Source: Stemphylium vesicarium
Lineage: Eukaryota; Ascomycota; Dothideomycetes; Pleosporales; Pleosporaceae
Direction: 5' to 3'
DNA: 64,000 nucleotides
NCBI GenBank assembly: GCA_004380135.1
Contig: QXCR01000146.1
Span: 1-64,000 of the forward strand
Shown: piece after piece, positions 41,026 through 53,022 of the stretch
How the letters are laid out: each line of letters opens with the position of its first letter
Numbering within the stretch: the stretch's first letter is position 1
Position numbers and translations under genes: made by a program
Notes under the pieces: model-generated
The model's database searches: none
Told to the model about the DNA's origin: nothing
Seen by the model: only the letters and a program-made list of their open reading frames with translations

Positions 41026-41904
41026 ATGGGTTTCCTTAGCGAACTGATATCGGACTTCAAGGGCTCGTCCTCCTCTGGCCAAGGCGACCAGCAGCAATAC
41101 CAACAACAGCAATCTGGCTACTCGCAGTACCCACCGCAGCAGCATTCTCCGCAGCCACCGCCAGTCTCCCCGCCGTGGTATGCGGAATGGGATTCGCGCG
41201 ATAACCGTTGGTTCTTCGTGAACCAGTCCACCGGAGAACGCACATACAACTACCCTGGCCCCGGCTACGCACAACAGCAAGGCGACTACGGCGCTCCACC
41301 ACCACAAGGAGGATACGGCTACGGGCAGGGTGGTTACAGCAACCAAGGCGCGTACGAACAGAGCGCCTACGACCCAACTCGCAGCGCCCAGCCACAAGAG
41401 GAGAAAAGCGGAGGCAATGGTTGGAAGTATGCAGCAGCGGGTGCGGCAGGACTTGCAGGCGGTGCGCTACTGATGCACGAGAGCGACAAGATTGGTACGT
41501 CCTAGTTCTATTCTCAGCCGACCACCAGAACACTAACATATCCCACAGAAGACGGCTGGGACAGCGCCAAGCAAAATGTATCCAACGGCGTCGACGAATT
41601 CGGCAACGACGTCTCCAATCTTCCCGAAAACGCAGCCGGATGGACGGGCGAACAGGTCGGTCGCGCTGAGAACTTCGGCGACGATGTAGAGCAGAAGTGG
41701 GATGATGGCGTCCAAGACGTAGAGGAATTCCCGGAGAACGCGGCTGAGTGGACGGGCGAGAAGGTCCAGGAGGTTGAGGATATCCCGCAGGATATCGAGA
41801 ATAAGTGGGATAACATGACAGAGGGCGTGGAGCAGTTCGGTGATGATATGGGCGATGCGTACGATGAGGGGAGGGATGAGCAGAGGTATGAGGATGATTA
41901 CTAG
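41026..41904 (+). CDS. WW-domain protein with Gln/Gly/Tyr-rich linker and acidic repeats
   Basis: Exons 41026-41494 and 41549-41904 give about 274 residues. After a short hydrophobic start (MGFLSELISDFKG) comes a Gln/Pro-rich segment. A WW-like domain follows (~48-82: PPWYAEWDSRDNRWFFVN, then TGERTYNYP), in which the second conserved Trp is replaced by Tyr. A Gly/Tyr-rich linker (YGAPPPQGGYGYGQGGYSN) and a small hydrophobic patch (KYAAAGAAGLAGGALL) come next. The C-terminal ~110 residues hold two similar acidic repeats with PENAAGWTGE and PENAAEWTGE. Fungal proteins of this layout are uncharacterised; the second half resembles a stress-type repeat protein. Domain calls are by eye. Confidence 0.8.
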
Positions 41905-42131
41905 GAATGACCCTGAAAGGGTAGATCATGGAATGAAAGGGAATGCAAAGCTTAGTTCACAGTCCTGTGACTCCTGGTTTGCCAAACGTGAAGCTGGAAC
42001 CTTTCCCGCAGGCGGAAATTGTCCCGGAGGCATCGACGGCAAGCGAAATGCATTGAAGCGGTGTTCAGAGCCCGGGGGTACGCCGTGGCGATTAAGTGCT
42101 AGGCGAACTAACTATGAATGTACGGTCTCGC

Positions 42132-43401
42132 TCAGGTACGATCAATCGTGACCCGTGTGGTGCACGTGATAGTGTTGTCGCGTTTCCCCTCGTCGAAGTC
42201 AAAGTCATCCAATATGGCTTTGTCGCTCTCGTGGTCTCCCGAGGCTGAGGCCGTAAAGCGTAGGACCGAGCTTCTCCCCGTCAAAGCGTCGATAGTGTTC
42301 TGTTGATCTGGGTGTGTATGGTACGTCGACAGGTGGAAGGTTTGGAATGTCTTCGCATCTGATCTGTAAAATGACGTTCCGGATAAACATTTTCGGAGCA
42401 GACCGTTGAAAGATTTGCGTAACGGGGGCAGGTTCGCGACCACTATGCCAATTGACACTTCCGTCATGGACCAGATAGAGAGTGTGACCGATTCGTAGTA
42501 TGCTTCCTGAAGATCTTGAAGGCGTTGGAAGTCCCAGAGTTTTACTGCAGATATACCCGTGCATCTGCAGTCAATCAATACATGCTTCTGAGAGTGGATG
42601 GCGACTGATGCTTACATAAGAGACATGAGGAAAACCGCCCGTACGCTCCACTTGGTGCGCTTGCTCAGTCGAACAGACCGTATGTACGCAATGGGTGCAG
42701 TCGCGTAGACCAAGTCCGTGACGATGTTGGAAATGGCTTGTGTGTACGCGATGCCTATCCGAACTTTCTGTGACCAGCATCGCTTTTCTGTAATACGAAT
42801 ATCCCATCGTGAGGCCAGAGGTCGGCAAAGACCAAAATGCTGAACGACTGGTAAGACGAAGTTGAAGACTGTGGCAAATATCAGAGTCCCCTGTCGAGAT
42901 GACGAAGTCAGTACACGCTTCGCGGAGATCGGTAAAATGCCAATTACTGACCCAAATGACCCAGCGATAGCCCTTTGAGAAGTTCAACGCTAGGAGGTAT
43001 GCGCATATCGAGACTTTGACTACCCACATTCCGTAGACGTTGAGAAGCTGGCTTGCAAACGTAAGACGATTCACATAGACCATTTTGCCCACAGCGCTCG
43101 GTTGCCAAAAGGGATCACGCAGCAGTCGGCCAGCGCCATTGAAGCCAGCCGCGATAGTTACCGAAATGGCAGCATTGTTCATCATCTTCGAGATGCTTAG
43201 GTCAATTCAGATTCATCTGGAAGCATCTGGCTAACTCACTGCGCCAAGTATCATGAGCCAGTCGCTTGGTCTCATCCACCGAGACATCTGACGCCTAACG
43301 GCTATCCTCCATACCGTGGAAGCTGTGCTGATAGCAATCATGATGAAAGATACAGAGATCAGGGCCCGATGTCGTGTTGGCAAGCTTATGGAATCTGACA
43401 T
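42132..43401 (-). CDS. Rhodopsin-like fungal integral membrane protein
   Basis: Exons 43401-43240, 43185-42952, 42890-42616 and 42564-42132 encode about 367 residues. Seven hydrophobic segments can be traced, for example ALISVSFIMIAISTAS, LLNVYGMWVVKVSICAYLLALNF, TLIFATVFNFVLPVV (created by splicing) and SMTEVSIGIVVANLPPLRKSF. The last is typical of the fungal rhodopsin-domain family (pfam20684 group), which also has a long cytosolic tail with acidic ends, seen here (ILDDFDFDEGKRD). These proteins are not retinal-binding as far as is known; some regulate infection in plant pathogens. No signal peptide. It diverges from the GMC gene across ~1 kb. Confidence 0.85.
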
Positions 43402-44460
43402 GGCGAAGGTGTGACCATGTGTTCTGAGTAAAGATAGGCCCAATGAGTAAAGAAAAACATCGATCCAAGAATTCGATGGGCATCGGAAAGGAAGCGATCA
43501 TCTCACAGAATGTCTGTGAAAGCCCTCGTGTTATCACGTAAGTGGTTTCCCATGACCGAATCCTTCGTTTCGCTTTGAGTGCTGGCCGGTTAGGCACAAG
43601 CTTCCCTGGCAGGCCGTCGACGATCGCGGTGAATGAAGTCGGTGCCAAGAGCCTCGGGCCTATGCATATCACCGTCTATAGCAGACGTTGAGATCTCCAC
43701 AGAGTTGGTCTGTCCGCACAGCAAGTGCAGGATTCTAGTTGGAGGGCAATGCCATCGCCTGAACATGCAAGCCAAGCCGTACCTGCCTGTCAACCTCGCT
43801 TCGGTTCGAGACAAATTTATCTCGCATGCCTATTGTGGAATCGAAGTGGGGTTCCCCCAGACGTCTTCGCATAATGCGCATTGGCAACGCAGTCGTCCGA
43901 AGCGAGGCCTTTCCCCGAGGTGGTGAGGACAGGTAACTGTACCCAGGCAATCACACTCCTTAGAGACTTGTGCGCACGGAGCCGCGAAAAGCTACATGGG
44001 TAAGCAGACAGAGATGCCGAAGGATGGTGTTGGCGCGGGCAAGGCGTGGCGACGGGAAAGGCATTGGCCCGTGGCGGCACTAGTAAGCGCCCCATCCGTC
44101 AGCAGCCCTGATAGGCCACCCAGGCACCACGGCGGGGCACGCTCAACATCTCACAGAGGAAGGATGCGGGATCAACATTGCGACATCGAATCAAGGAAAA
44201 ACCCGAGATGAAAAGCATGAGGGTTTGGTAGGAATTCAAGGTTCGCTGCAAGTGCTGACTCGACTTTCCATCCTTACGCACTAGATGCGGCTCAATTTAT
44301 CAATCGCCATCGGTGCCATCACGCCGTGCTATAGGTGGAACCCACATGGTATGGCAATCCACAGGAGCCTCAACGCTGCCAGTATAACAGCAATACGTTC
44401 CGTGGTGCGAGGGTGGCATAGTGTCACTCATTCATCAGTCAGCCCTTCGCGCTTCGGAAG
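43402..44460. other. Intergenic region, divergent promoters of rhodopsin-like and GMC genes
   Basis: About 1.06 kb without supported coding. It should contain the promoters of both genes. Confidence 0.45.
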
Positions 44461-46423
44461 ATGTATGCGATCCGGATTCCTTCGCTGGCCGGGTTCCTCG
44501 GTTGTCTTGCCACGACCGCTGCTGCGGCAGTCCACCCTCGCGGAACGTCAGCAGTGTCAGAATCTTACGACTATGTTATCGTTGGTGGAGGTCTGACGGG
44601 ACTAGTTGTTGCGAACCGCTTGACAGAAGATTCCGAAGGTGCGCTGCACACTTCGAATCGTACTCAAGACTGCTAACAAATTCCAGTGACTGTTCTTGTC
44701 ATTGAGAATGGAGCCATCGATGACAGACCAGCAACCAGTGTGCCGTACTTCGCCAACATCAACGAGGCGAATTACTATCCGATCACATCTGCCCCAGAAC
44801 CTTTCATGCAGAATGGAACTTGGGCAGTGAGTGTAGGCAACGTCGTTGGCGGCGGCTCCGTCGTCAATGGAATGCAATGGGATCGAGGTTCTGATGCGGA
44901 CTACGACGCGTGGGAACAACTTGGAAATCCCGGCTGGGGCTACGAGGGTCTTGCAAAGTACTTCAAGAAATCCACCCATTTCGAGGGTCCTTCGGAAGCA
45001 GTTCGCGAGTACCTCAACATGACCTATGATGCAGACGCGTAAGTTCTCTCCAATTTATCCACCGATCACTGTAAGATTGGCTCACATGTGACGCAGATAT
45101 GGTGACGGCCCTGTAGAGCTGTCTATCTCGAATTACCAGTACGAAGACTATGTCGACATCATGGCTTCTTATGTAATCAGGGACGACATACCGCACTCAA
45201 ACGAGGGTTTCAGCAGGGCGATTGGAACATTCTGGACGCCTAACTCCGTTGATAACTCCACCAAGGAACGGAGCCATGCTCGACGGGCATACTACGACCC
45301 CGTACAGACGCGCGCTAACTTGCACCTCATGACCAATACCCACGTCGACGAAATCCTGTTCGAAGAAGGCGACAAGCTCACAGCCAAAGGTGTGTGGTGT
45401 TCCTCAAACGTAGATGGCGCAACATCATCCGTCCACGCCACGAAGGAAGTCATCCTGGCCGCCGGTGGCGTATTCACGCCTCACCTCTTGATGCTATCGG
45501 GTATCGGACCTCAAGACACACTGACCGCCGCAAACATTAGCGTAAAGAAAGATCTACCCGCAGTCGGATCGAACTTCCAGGACCACCCAGCGCTCTACAT
45601 GAACTTCGACCTATCCAACAAATCCATCCCAAATCTCGACATGCTAGTCACAACCCCAGATCCCGACTTCAACGCCACAGCAGCAGATTTATACAAGGCC
45701 AACCGCACCGGCCCCTGGCAATTTGGGCGAGGCAACGCCGCCTTGTTCCTCCCATTCAAAGACTTCTCCAGCAGATACGCGAACATCACTGCTCTCATCT
45801 CCTCGCAGAATGCGACAATGTACCTGCCCTACCGCTACTCTAAGACTAAGTCTCTACTGAAAGGCTTCCTGGCTCAGCGTGAGATCCTAATGCAGCACTT
45901 CCTCTCTGACGACGCAGCGACAGGAGAATTCCCGATCCAACCCTGGGGTCGCGCAGCAACCGCAGTCGAGAAACCACTTTCCCGCGGCACACTCACACTC
46001 AACACCACGCATCCCTCAGCCAACCCCATCGTTGTGCGCAACGCATTCCAGAACCCCGTTGATAAAATGGTGCTTGGCGAGCTGGTGCGCTGGAACAGAC
46101 AGCACTGGACGCAATCCCTGCTCCTCGCGCGCTTTTCGCCTGTCGAAACGGTGCCTGGGGCTGAATATGAGACGGACGAGGAGATCTTCGAGGCGAGCAT
46201 TGAGGCGGGTGCTTTGGCTCCTACTTGGGCTCATTCGAGTGGTGCGTGTGCGCTTATGCCGGAGGAGTTGGGCGGGTGTGTGGATCCGGAGTTGAGGGTT
46301 TATGGGTTGGAAGGGCTGAGGGTTGTGGATGCGAGTATTTTGCCGTTGATACCGGCGGCACATTTGCAGGCTACTATGTATGCTGTTGCGGAGAAGGCTG
46401 CTGATATTATCAAGGGGGTTTAA
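44461..46423 (+). CDS. Secreted GMC-family FAD oxidoreductase
   Basis: Exons 44461-44638, 44687-45038 and 45097-46423 give about 618 residues. Residues 1-22 are a signal peptide (FLGCLATTAAAA). The FAD-binding start is YDYVIVGGGLTGLVVANRL. GMC signature 1 lies around VVGGGSVVNGMQWDRGS, and signature 2 near GGVFTPHLLMLSGIGP. The C-terminal part has GALAPTWAHSSGACALMPEE and VVDASILPLIPAAHLQATMYAVAEK. The usual WHxxGTCRMG active-site His segment is changed to AHSSGACALMP, and the second His/Asn is in AAHLQAT. N-glycosylation sites are frequent. Such enzymes oxidise alcohols or sugars outside the cell; the substrate is unknown. Confidence 0.88.
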
Positions 46424-46759
46424 GAATAGCGTGCTGCGGGTAAAGCAGTGATCGGAATGCTGAAACAAAGAGTAGATCAAAACGTTGCCAGTGAGATTAA
46501 CAGAGAGCAATGCGTAGATTGAATGACTTCGGGAAAGAGACATCTCTTTTCCCACGCGCAGTGAAGATGCGACATTTCCTAGTATGCCTGCGTGGTACAT
46601 TGTTGCCACGAATCAAACAAACCGCCCGCTAGAACGACGTCAATTTCACTCCTGTACATTACTCATAGATGGATGATTTATCTTCTAAGAAAATTGGTGA
46701 TATGAACCCCCTCGAAAGAAGCCAATGATACACGCAAACCGTCGTCCTAGTCACGCCTC
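46424..46759. other. Intergenic region between convergent genes
   Basis: Holds the 3' ends of the GMC (plus) and surface-protein (minus) genes. No other feature. Confidence 0.4.
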
Positions 46760-47877
46760 TTAGAACCTTCTTTCAGCTTCCCTGTGCGACGTCGTACCCA
46801 ACTCAGCAGTCGTATGCGGCGCATCAAGTTCTCCTCCATCAATTGTATGACCATATTTCGACGCTATGGGGCTATACGACGGCGCTTCATGGTACCCAAC
46901 CCCCGTCATCTCTGCTCTTCCATGTGGCTGAGGCTCTGGAGTTTCGCTGTCGCTCGAAGATGGTGGCATGGGCTTCTCGTGGCGTTTCGCGCGCTTGAGT
47001 ATGTAAAGTACTGCTACGCCAGCGAATGCGATGACGGCGAGACCACCGACTACGCTTCCCGCGATCACTCCCGTGTTGTCTTTGCTGCCGTTCCCAGAGT
47101 CAGAGTCCGTTTGGTTTTCGTTGCTGGGGCTAGCGGTTGAGGATGGCACGCGTGCTGAGGTGCGCTCGGCGACGCTGGAAGATTCGAGTGATGTCTTGGG
47201 TGTTGGAGTAGCTGTAAAAGGTCAGAAAAGTCCCGTTTAGATTGCTGCGTTGGGCGTACCATCTGCTGGAAGAACCTCATAGAGACTCGTTGTGAATTCG
47301 CCATGTCGTCCCGTCCAGTCACAGTAGATGCGCGTGTAAGCTGAAGGCGCGCCCGAAGAGCTGAATTTGAGGTCTGTATAGCACAATCCGAAGTCTCCGC
47401 CACTGGAAAGATGTGTTAGTGTTGTTGCAATGGAAGCTCCGCATAGTGGTAGACTGACCAGGTACTACTAGAATCGCCATTATACACCGTCGTCCCCGAA
47501 CAGCTTGTCCATGCTGAACAGCCCGTCGCCGGCAACTCAGAAGTAGTCGTAACCCCGTCTACTTCGAAAACGGAAGAAGAAGGGCATTTTTGCCAGTACT
47601 GGCCTCGTGTGAAAAGGTAGCTTTCTGTTTGTGGGAATTCTGATGTCACCCCTGCGTTGACGTTAATAACTAAACGAGTTATTGTCTTGTTTCACTCGAG
47701 CCTACAAGCGGGTGTATCTCCTATGGTGCCAAAGGTATAGAATCCAACCGTTTGATTTGCGTCAAAAGCGTCCTGCCTTGGAAGAAGAGCAGGTGCTGTG
47801 GGCGCAGGTACCGGAGGCGGTAATAAAGCAGCAGATGCGACGCTGATAAGAGCGAACCAAGGAAAGAAGAGGGACAT
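46760..47877 (-). CDS. Single-pass surface protein with extracellular cysteines
   Basis: Exons 47877-47706, 47651-47459, 47402-47260 and 47211-46760 encode about 319 residues. A signal peptide starts MSLFFPWFALISVASAALL. The ectodomain has Cys residues in YWQKCPSSS, GCSAWTSC, CGGDFGLCYTDL and YCDWTGR, then a Ser/Thr-rich stalk. A membrane helix (~220-245: GVIAGSVVGGLAVIAFAGVAVLYIL) is followed by KRAKRHEK and a Pro/Ser-rich cytosolic tail. This layout is typical of fungal cell-wall stress or mucin-like sensors, but no WSC domain is evident. The first intron uses donor GTAGGC; other donors break the frame. Confidence 0.78.
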
Positions 47878-48627
47878 GATGCTGGACGCAATTGCTTCTA
47901 TGGCAGCGCACCACCAGAGCGCGGTCAGAAAGCAGCAAGACAGAGGATACAGAGAAGCTGCATAGCCCACGAGATTACCTCAGACTAGGATTCATCTTCT
48001 GGCCCCCAACTATCGTGTCATTTCCAGCGCGCCGGACCATCTCAAGATCCCCGTCGCATGCGCAGTCGATGAGTGGATGGAGGGGACATAGCATGCTTGA
48101 TGAGGTCTAGAGGATATGCGGGGCGGAAATCTAACGTTGCGCAGGAGCTCTCAGAGGCTGAAAATATGCGAGGTAGTCCCTTTGGGGTTTGGTTAGCGCC
48201 CGCTTTTCAGGCGTCCCGCTCCTGCGCCCAGGCGAGCGTCTTGGTACTGGTGATCTCGTAACGTTCTTAGATCGTGGGCGTGGGGCGCTTTATCTTGCTG
48301 GCAGCTTTGCCGATGGCATAGGGCGTTGAAACCAATGCGCTGCAATTGGACCGAGGCGCGGTGAAGCTGCTGGGTGTTGTTTATCTGCGCAGAGCCGTCG
48401 CTTTGCCCACGACCCCAGACCTGTTTGACGTCTGCAATCAGACTGCGATCCTGTGGACCCCATAATTTCCACTGCGGCGACGACTAGCGCGATCATGAAG
48501 AGGTCTAAGAATAGTGAGGTATGCATTGCGCTCCCAGGAAGATGGAAGTCGACACGAACACCTGCTCCCGATGGCTTTGACCGCAGTCTCGAGATACAGA
48601 TTACACGTTTGCGTACATCGTCCGAGC
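47878..48627. other. Intergenic region
   Basis: 750 bases between the surface-protein start (minus) and the permease stop (minus). It holds the former's promoter. No coding feature supported. Confidence 0.4.
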
Positions 48628-50214
48628 TCAGAAACAGAACCACGTCCCTATCCTCCTGCTCTTTCCTTTCCAGCCCTTTTCCTCCGGCTCCATATCGTCT
48701 TTCGTATAAACATCGGTTTCCAAGTCCATCTCGCTTGCTCTTCTGAACTTTGTTTTCTTCAGAAGCTTCCATCCCACGATCATGACCAGAAAAATCGGAA
48801 GTTCGAGGTAGAAGCTTACGAAACTCACTGGAGCGAAGCTGGGACTGAAGCACGACCAACCTTGAACCAGAACAATGAAGGAGTTGAGAATAATGCAAAT
48901 CCAAGGACCCCATGGGTACATCCAGTTGCGGAAAGGAAGAAGATGCTCTTTGCCTTGCGCTTTGAGACCAGCGCGGAAGCGAAGTGACGAGATACCGATG
49001 CATATCCAGCTCAATTGGTTAGAGACTCCAACAATGTTCTGCAGCCATGTCCACACCTGACCGGATCCAGCGAAAGAGAGAGAGAACAGTACGATAGATA
49101 CCAAACTCGTTGTCATGACCGAGACCCACGGAACTTGGTAGCGGGTCAGTTTGGTGAAAACCTTGGGCGCATGTCCGTTGGAGCCGAGTGTATACAGCAG
49201 ACGCGATCCGGCATAGAGGGCGTGGTTTCCGGCGGAGATGACACTGGTGAGAACGACAGCGTTGACGAACGATCCTGCAGCTTTGGAACCTGCCATCTGG
49301 AACGCAATGGTGAACGGGGACGTGCGGCTGTCCTTGGTGCTGAGTCCCGGGTAGTTGTACGGAATGTTAAAACCAATCATAATCGCAGTAAGGATGTAGA
49401 AGAGCAGGATGCGCCAAAAAACATTCTTGACCACCTTTGGGAGAATACGAGCCGGGTCGCGCGTTTCTCCCGCGGTAATGGCGATCGATTCTGTTCCACC
49501 ATATGCGAACGATGCGGTGACGAAGACAGATGCGAAGCCTCCAATGTCACCTACGAATGGTGCATCGCCGATCGTCCAGAACTTGCCGCCGATGTACCCA
49601 TAGCCGACATTTCCACCAGCATTCACTGCTATGCTCAAGATGATAAAGATGATGATCGTCACCACTTTGAGCAACGAGAGCCAGTACTCTAATTCGCCGT
49701 AGGCTTTGACGTTGATGATGTTCGCCAACACAATTAACACCCACACAGCAATGCCCACCGCATACCAGGGAACGTTATCGCTCCAATACTGGATCAGCAG
49801 CTGCAGTGCGACCAGATCCGCCGCCGTGCTGACAGCGTCGTTGAACCAGTAATTCCAGGTAAGCGCGAATCCGAACGCATCGTCGACATAGCGCCCTGCA
49901 AAGGTGCAAAAGGATCCCGCGACTGGTACGAAAGCTGCCATCTCTCCTAGGGAAAGCATAGTGCAGAAGACGATGAAACCGACAATGGAGTAGCAGATGA
50001 GCAGGGAGGCGGGCCCGCCCGTCGCAAGTGCTTTACCGGTACCAAGGAACAGTCCCGTACCTATAGTACCTCCAATGGCTATCATCTGTACTTGGCGTGC
50101 TGATAGCGAGCGGCGCAGGCGGTCTTCGTTGATGACGTGTGAAGGTGTTCGGCCCAGGGAGTCGGGTGCCGTCTCGACATCGTGAGGTACTTTCTCGGGG
50201 TCCATGACCGCCAT
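48628..50214 (-). CDS. Amino-acid permease (yeast AAT family)
   Basis: An intronless gene of 528 residues. RRSLSARQVQMIAIGGTIGTGLFLGTG marks the N-terminus and first helix of the fungal APC/YAT family. About twelve hydrophobic helices can be counted. The motif VPVAGSFCTFAGRYVDDAFG and the signature FASVFVTASFAYGGTESIAITAGETRDP are present, followed by VISAGNHALYAGSRLLYTL. The tail is charged (KKTKFRRASEMD). It imports amino acids with protons at the plasma membrane; the sequence is closest in type to Lyp1/Can1-like basic permeases, but the substrate cannot be fixed. Translation could also begin at the Met at codon 4. Confidence 0.94.
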   Translation of the reverse strand: MAVMDPEKVPHDVETAPDSLGRTPSHVINEDRLRRSLSARQVQMIAIGGTIGTGLFLGTGKALATGGPASLLICYSIVGFIVFCTMLSLGEMAAFVPVAGSFCTFAGRYVDDAFGFALTWNYWFNDAVSTAADLVALQLLIQYWSDNVPWYAVGIAVWVLIVLANIINVKAYGELEYWLSLLKVVTIIIFIILSIAVNAGGNVGYGYIGGKFWTIGDAPFVGDIGGFASVFVTASFAYGGTESIAITAGETRDPARILPKVVKNVFWRILLFYILTAIMIGFNIPYNYPGLSTKDSRTSPFTIAFQMAGSKAAGSFVNAVVLTSVISAGNHALYAGSRLLYTLGSNGHAPKVFTKLTRYQVPWVSVMTTSLVSIVLFSLSFAGSGQVWTWLQNIVGVSNQLSWICIGISSLRFRAGLKAQGKEHLLPFRNWMYPWGPWICIILNSFIVLVQGWSCFSPSFAPVSFVSFYLELPIFLVMIVGWKLLKKTKFRRASEMDLETDVYTKDDMEPEEKGWKGKSRRIGTWFCF

Positions 50215-50993
50215 GGTTTCGTGGGAGGATTATCACGAAGTTGCGATGCGGTGGAGGTGAAGAAGCTCGCACAAGGGTGCATGGAAGCTTTTCATGGCGA
50301 AGCTTGGGATGCTCTAGTCGATCACGAGCGCCTCATCCATAGTTCGCGCACGCGCACGAGTCAGCGATCATTGCGCTCTTAGCACAGTTTAGCCTACATG
50401 CAACGGAGCACGCCATTTCTCTGGCCGTAGATTGGGTGGTGCGGGGAAGATGAAAAGGTTGGGTAACATTTTCCCTGCATCTTCGACAGGCTCATTTCTC
50501 GGCGCTAGACCGGGACTGGTTAGTACGGCCATCCACTACGGCGCCCTATTACCAACATCAAAAAATCCTCCGATGGCGTCACCGGAGCACTACCGAAATA
50601 ACACACGATTACATGATCTGGGATCTGGAACAATGGAAGAAGAGGCTGCATTGACTCGGTGATATCCACCTTCACAGCGACGTGCGATCTTTTCTTTGTC
50701 GTTCAACAACTCACGATCGAGACGAGTGAGGGGGGAGCCATAAAGAATTACAAGATAAATGCACGCTACCCCAGTCGTCGCTATCATGGGATCTCGACCT
50801 CTCCTCCGACCGCGCATTCTGACGAGACTGTGGAACTGAGCCAGGCTTCCTCCGACCATAGCAAGGCATGCGGTGCCCATTCCTGATCTGCATCCGGACC
50901 CATGTACTCCGCCAACTGCCCAACAGCCATACCTGTATCGTCCATGAACGTCGGAAAGATCGACAGATGGGCAGATGAATGTTCATCCTTCTT
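50215..50993. other. Intergenic region
   Basis: 780 bases holding the permease promoter. No supported gene; short frames here have no recognisable features. Confidence 0.4.
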
Positions 50994-51497
50994 TCACTGT
51001 CCGAATAGCTTAACGCAGCGGATCGGCGGCCATGTAAGGAACATATAATCTAGCAAAGGCCTGATGTTATCGTTTTCAGCAGCCGTCATGTTGGGAACTG
51101 TCGGGTTGAGGCAATCGAAGGGATTCACACGGTGTGACCCGTTGTCTACGATGTATCCTTTCCTTTCTTCGAAGAGAGGGTTGAACCTGATGGCATTACA
51201 GACAGCCATATCCGGATCGTCTTCCAACAATTTCTCATACACAGGCTCCCAAATATCGTCGAGGTACTCTTCCTGATCCATTGAGCTTACGTTCCGCAAT
51301 GATCTGGGAAGAAGAAAGAGTTCTTTGTGTAAGTTGTCCCTGGCGTCGATTGCCTGTTTCCAGTCTTCATCAACCTGTCGCGCCCGAAGAGAATCAAAGC
51401 ATGACAGGTGGTTGAGAATAAGATCATCGATTCGAGTGGTCTCTTCAGCCCTGAGGTAGATGCGAAAAGGGAAAAGCTCGCTTCTTGTGTAGGTCAC
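50994..51497 (-). pseudogene. F-box-family C-terminal fragment without its F-box
   Basis: The open frame (167 codons) has no ATG at its beginning. It contains ELFLLPRSLRNVSS, AVCNAIRFNPLFEERKG and NPTVPNMTAAENDNIRPL, a pattern seen in the second half of one large fungal F-box-like family (LFL.P followed by NPLF). The F-box expected before it is missing; the sequence upstream on the minus strand (51500-51650) has stops. It therefore looks like a truncated relic, or an unrecognised first exon. The assignment is tentative. Confidence 0.4.
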
Positions 51498-51728
51498 AGT
51501 CTAATTCATGTCGTCTCCACTAGGGAAATCATTTTCGCTGTCGCTCTGCTTATAGTTATAGTCATGAGACGGCTTGCTGCAGTCTCATGTTAGCGTCAGC
51601 TGATTTCTGAGACTTCAATTCGTTTCCGCCACATACGGAAGCATCCATTGCGATGCAGCAAGCTCGGGCGTAGCAAATCTTCTGATATATACAGTTCCAT
51701 TTCCGGCTGTTACCAACGATCAACCAGC

Positions 51729-52774
51729 ATGTCCGACCGACTCATACCAGCGTTTCCGAACGAGATTAGCATGGAGATTGTACGGCTCTTGGACCTCGAA
51801 GATCTTCTAAAGTATCAGCAGGTTTCGAAGAAATGGCAAGCGTTCATTATGACAGATACGGTGACATGCTCCACCCTTTTTTTCTTTCCACCTCACCTAC
51901 GCGAACATTGAAGGACGGAAAGCGTTCATCAAGACCAGTTGGGAGCAGCTACGAAAAGATGCAGAACACCTAAAGGCATTAGAGGCAGTCTATTGCTCTT
52001 GAGAAAATTCCTTGGGAAGCATACGAAAAAGCCGAAAAAGCAAGACGAGCCGCAAAGCTGGATGGAGGAAAATTGCGAGATCAGGGCATGGGCTTTGACC
52101 CCACCGGCCCAGATGACTATATCGCTGCATTAAACGACTTTAGGCTCTATGTCCTGGACCAGACAGTTCAATTTCACCTAATTTTGACAATTATCAAAAA
52201 CGTGGATCGCGTCCAAAGACGGGGAAGTGGCCCAGGGTTCCAAGAGGTATACAAATGGTTAGCTGAACCCTTCTACGCGACGACCTGAGCGATTCGATCG
52301 CTACGCAGTTCCTTTCGAAACATTTTTCTGATCATGCCGCCAGTCAGACGATGCACTGTCTCATTTGGCCTTGACATTCTTGGCGCTCCTTACTACAGTG
52401 GTTGCATACACAAGTGAGACATACGAAACGATGAGGGCGTTACTATCCACGATCTTCTCTGTAATGTATACCGTCTTCGAGAGACCTATCACTGGATGAA
52501 AGTTGACATTGGTGCTCCACGGCGGAGTTGGCAAAAATGTCTTCGAGTCGTACAGTGTGATAGGGCAAGCTATCAAGAAGGTGTGGTGAGAAAGGAGGCT
52601 ATCTGGGATCTCAAAGAATACAAAGAGCTCAACGATGATGACATGACTGTTGTTGACAAACAAATGAGAATGGAGAATATAGTGGAGTGGGCTAGGAGGG
52701 CAAAGCCGCCGAAGCCGGTGGAGAAGAAGGAGACAACGGAGTCGGGCTGGGGAACGCCCGTTGGGGGCCGGTAA
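51729..52774 (+). pseudogene. F-box protein gene, frame-broken
   Basis: The frame starts MSDRLIPAFPNEISMEIVRLL and has the F-box pattern (FPNEISMEIVRLLDLEDLL, QQVSKKWQAFI). It then stops after about 60 codons. Further downstream, coherent segments of the same protein lie in other frames: GRKAFIKTSWEQLRKDAEH (about 51910), IPWEAYEKAEKARRAAK (about 52010), DEGVTIHDLLCNVYRLRETY (about 52425) and a C-terminal part ending 52774. I could not join them by plausible introns without breaking the frame, for example at TTGCTCTTGAG near 52000. It is therefore called a pseudogene. F-box proteins recruit targets to SCF ubiquitin ligases. Confidence 0.5.
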
Positions 52775-53022
52775 CTCTCGGACATTGCAACGAATCTTGG
52801 GACAAGAATCAGGATGAGTCGCTGCTTGCGCTTCTAGGATGCTACACTCATTCGCAGTGGAGATAGACGCGGCAGTGGTATAGTTTAAATTTCGGTTGGG
52901 GCAAGGACTCCCAAAGCGAGAACCAGATTACAAGCAAGGAGTATTACATTGATTTCTAGACTCTACACTTTCCTCATCTATGCCGATTGTACTTCGCCTT
53001 GAAAACTTTGGCTCATCACAAA

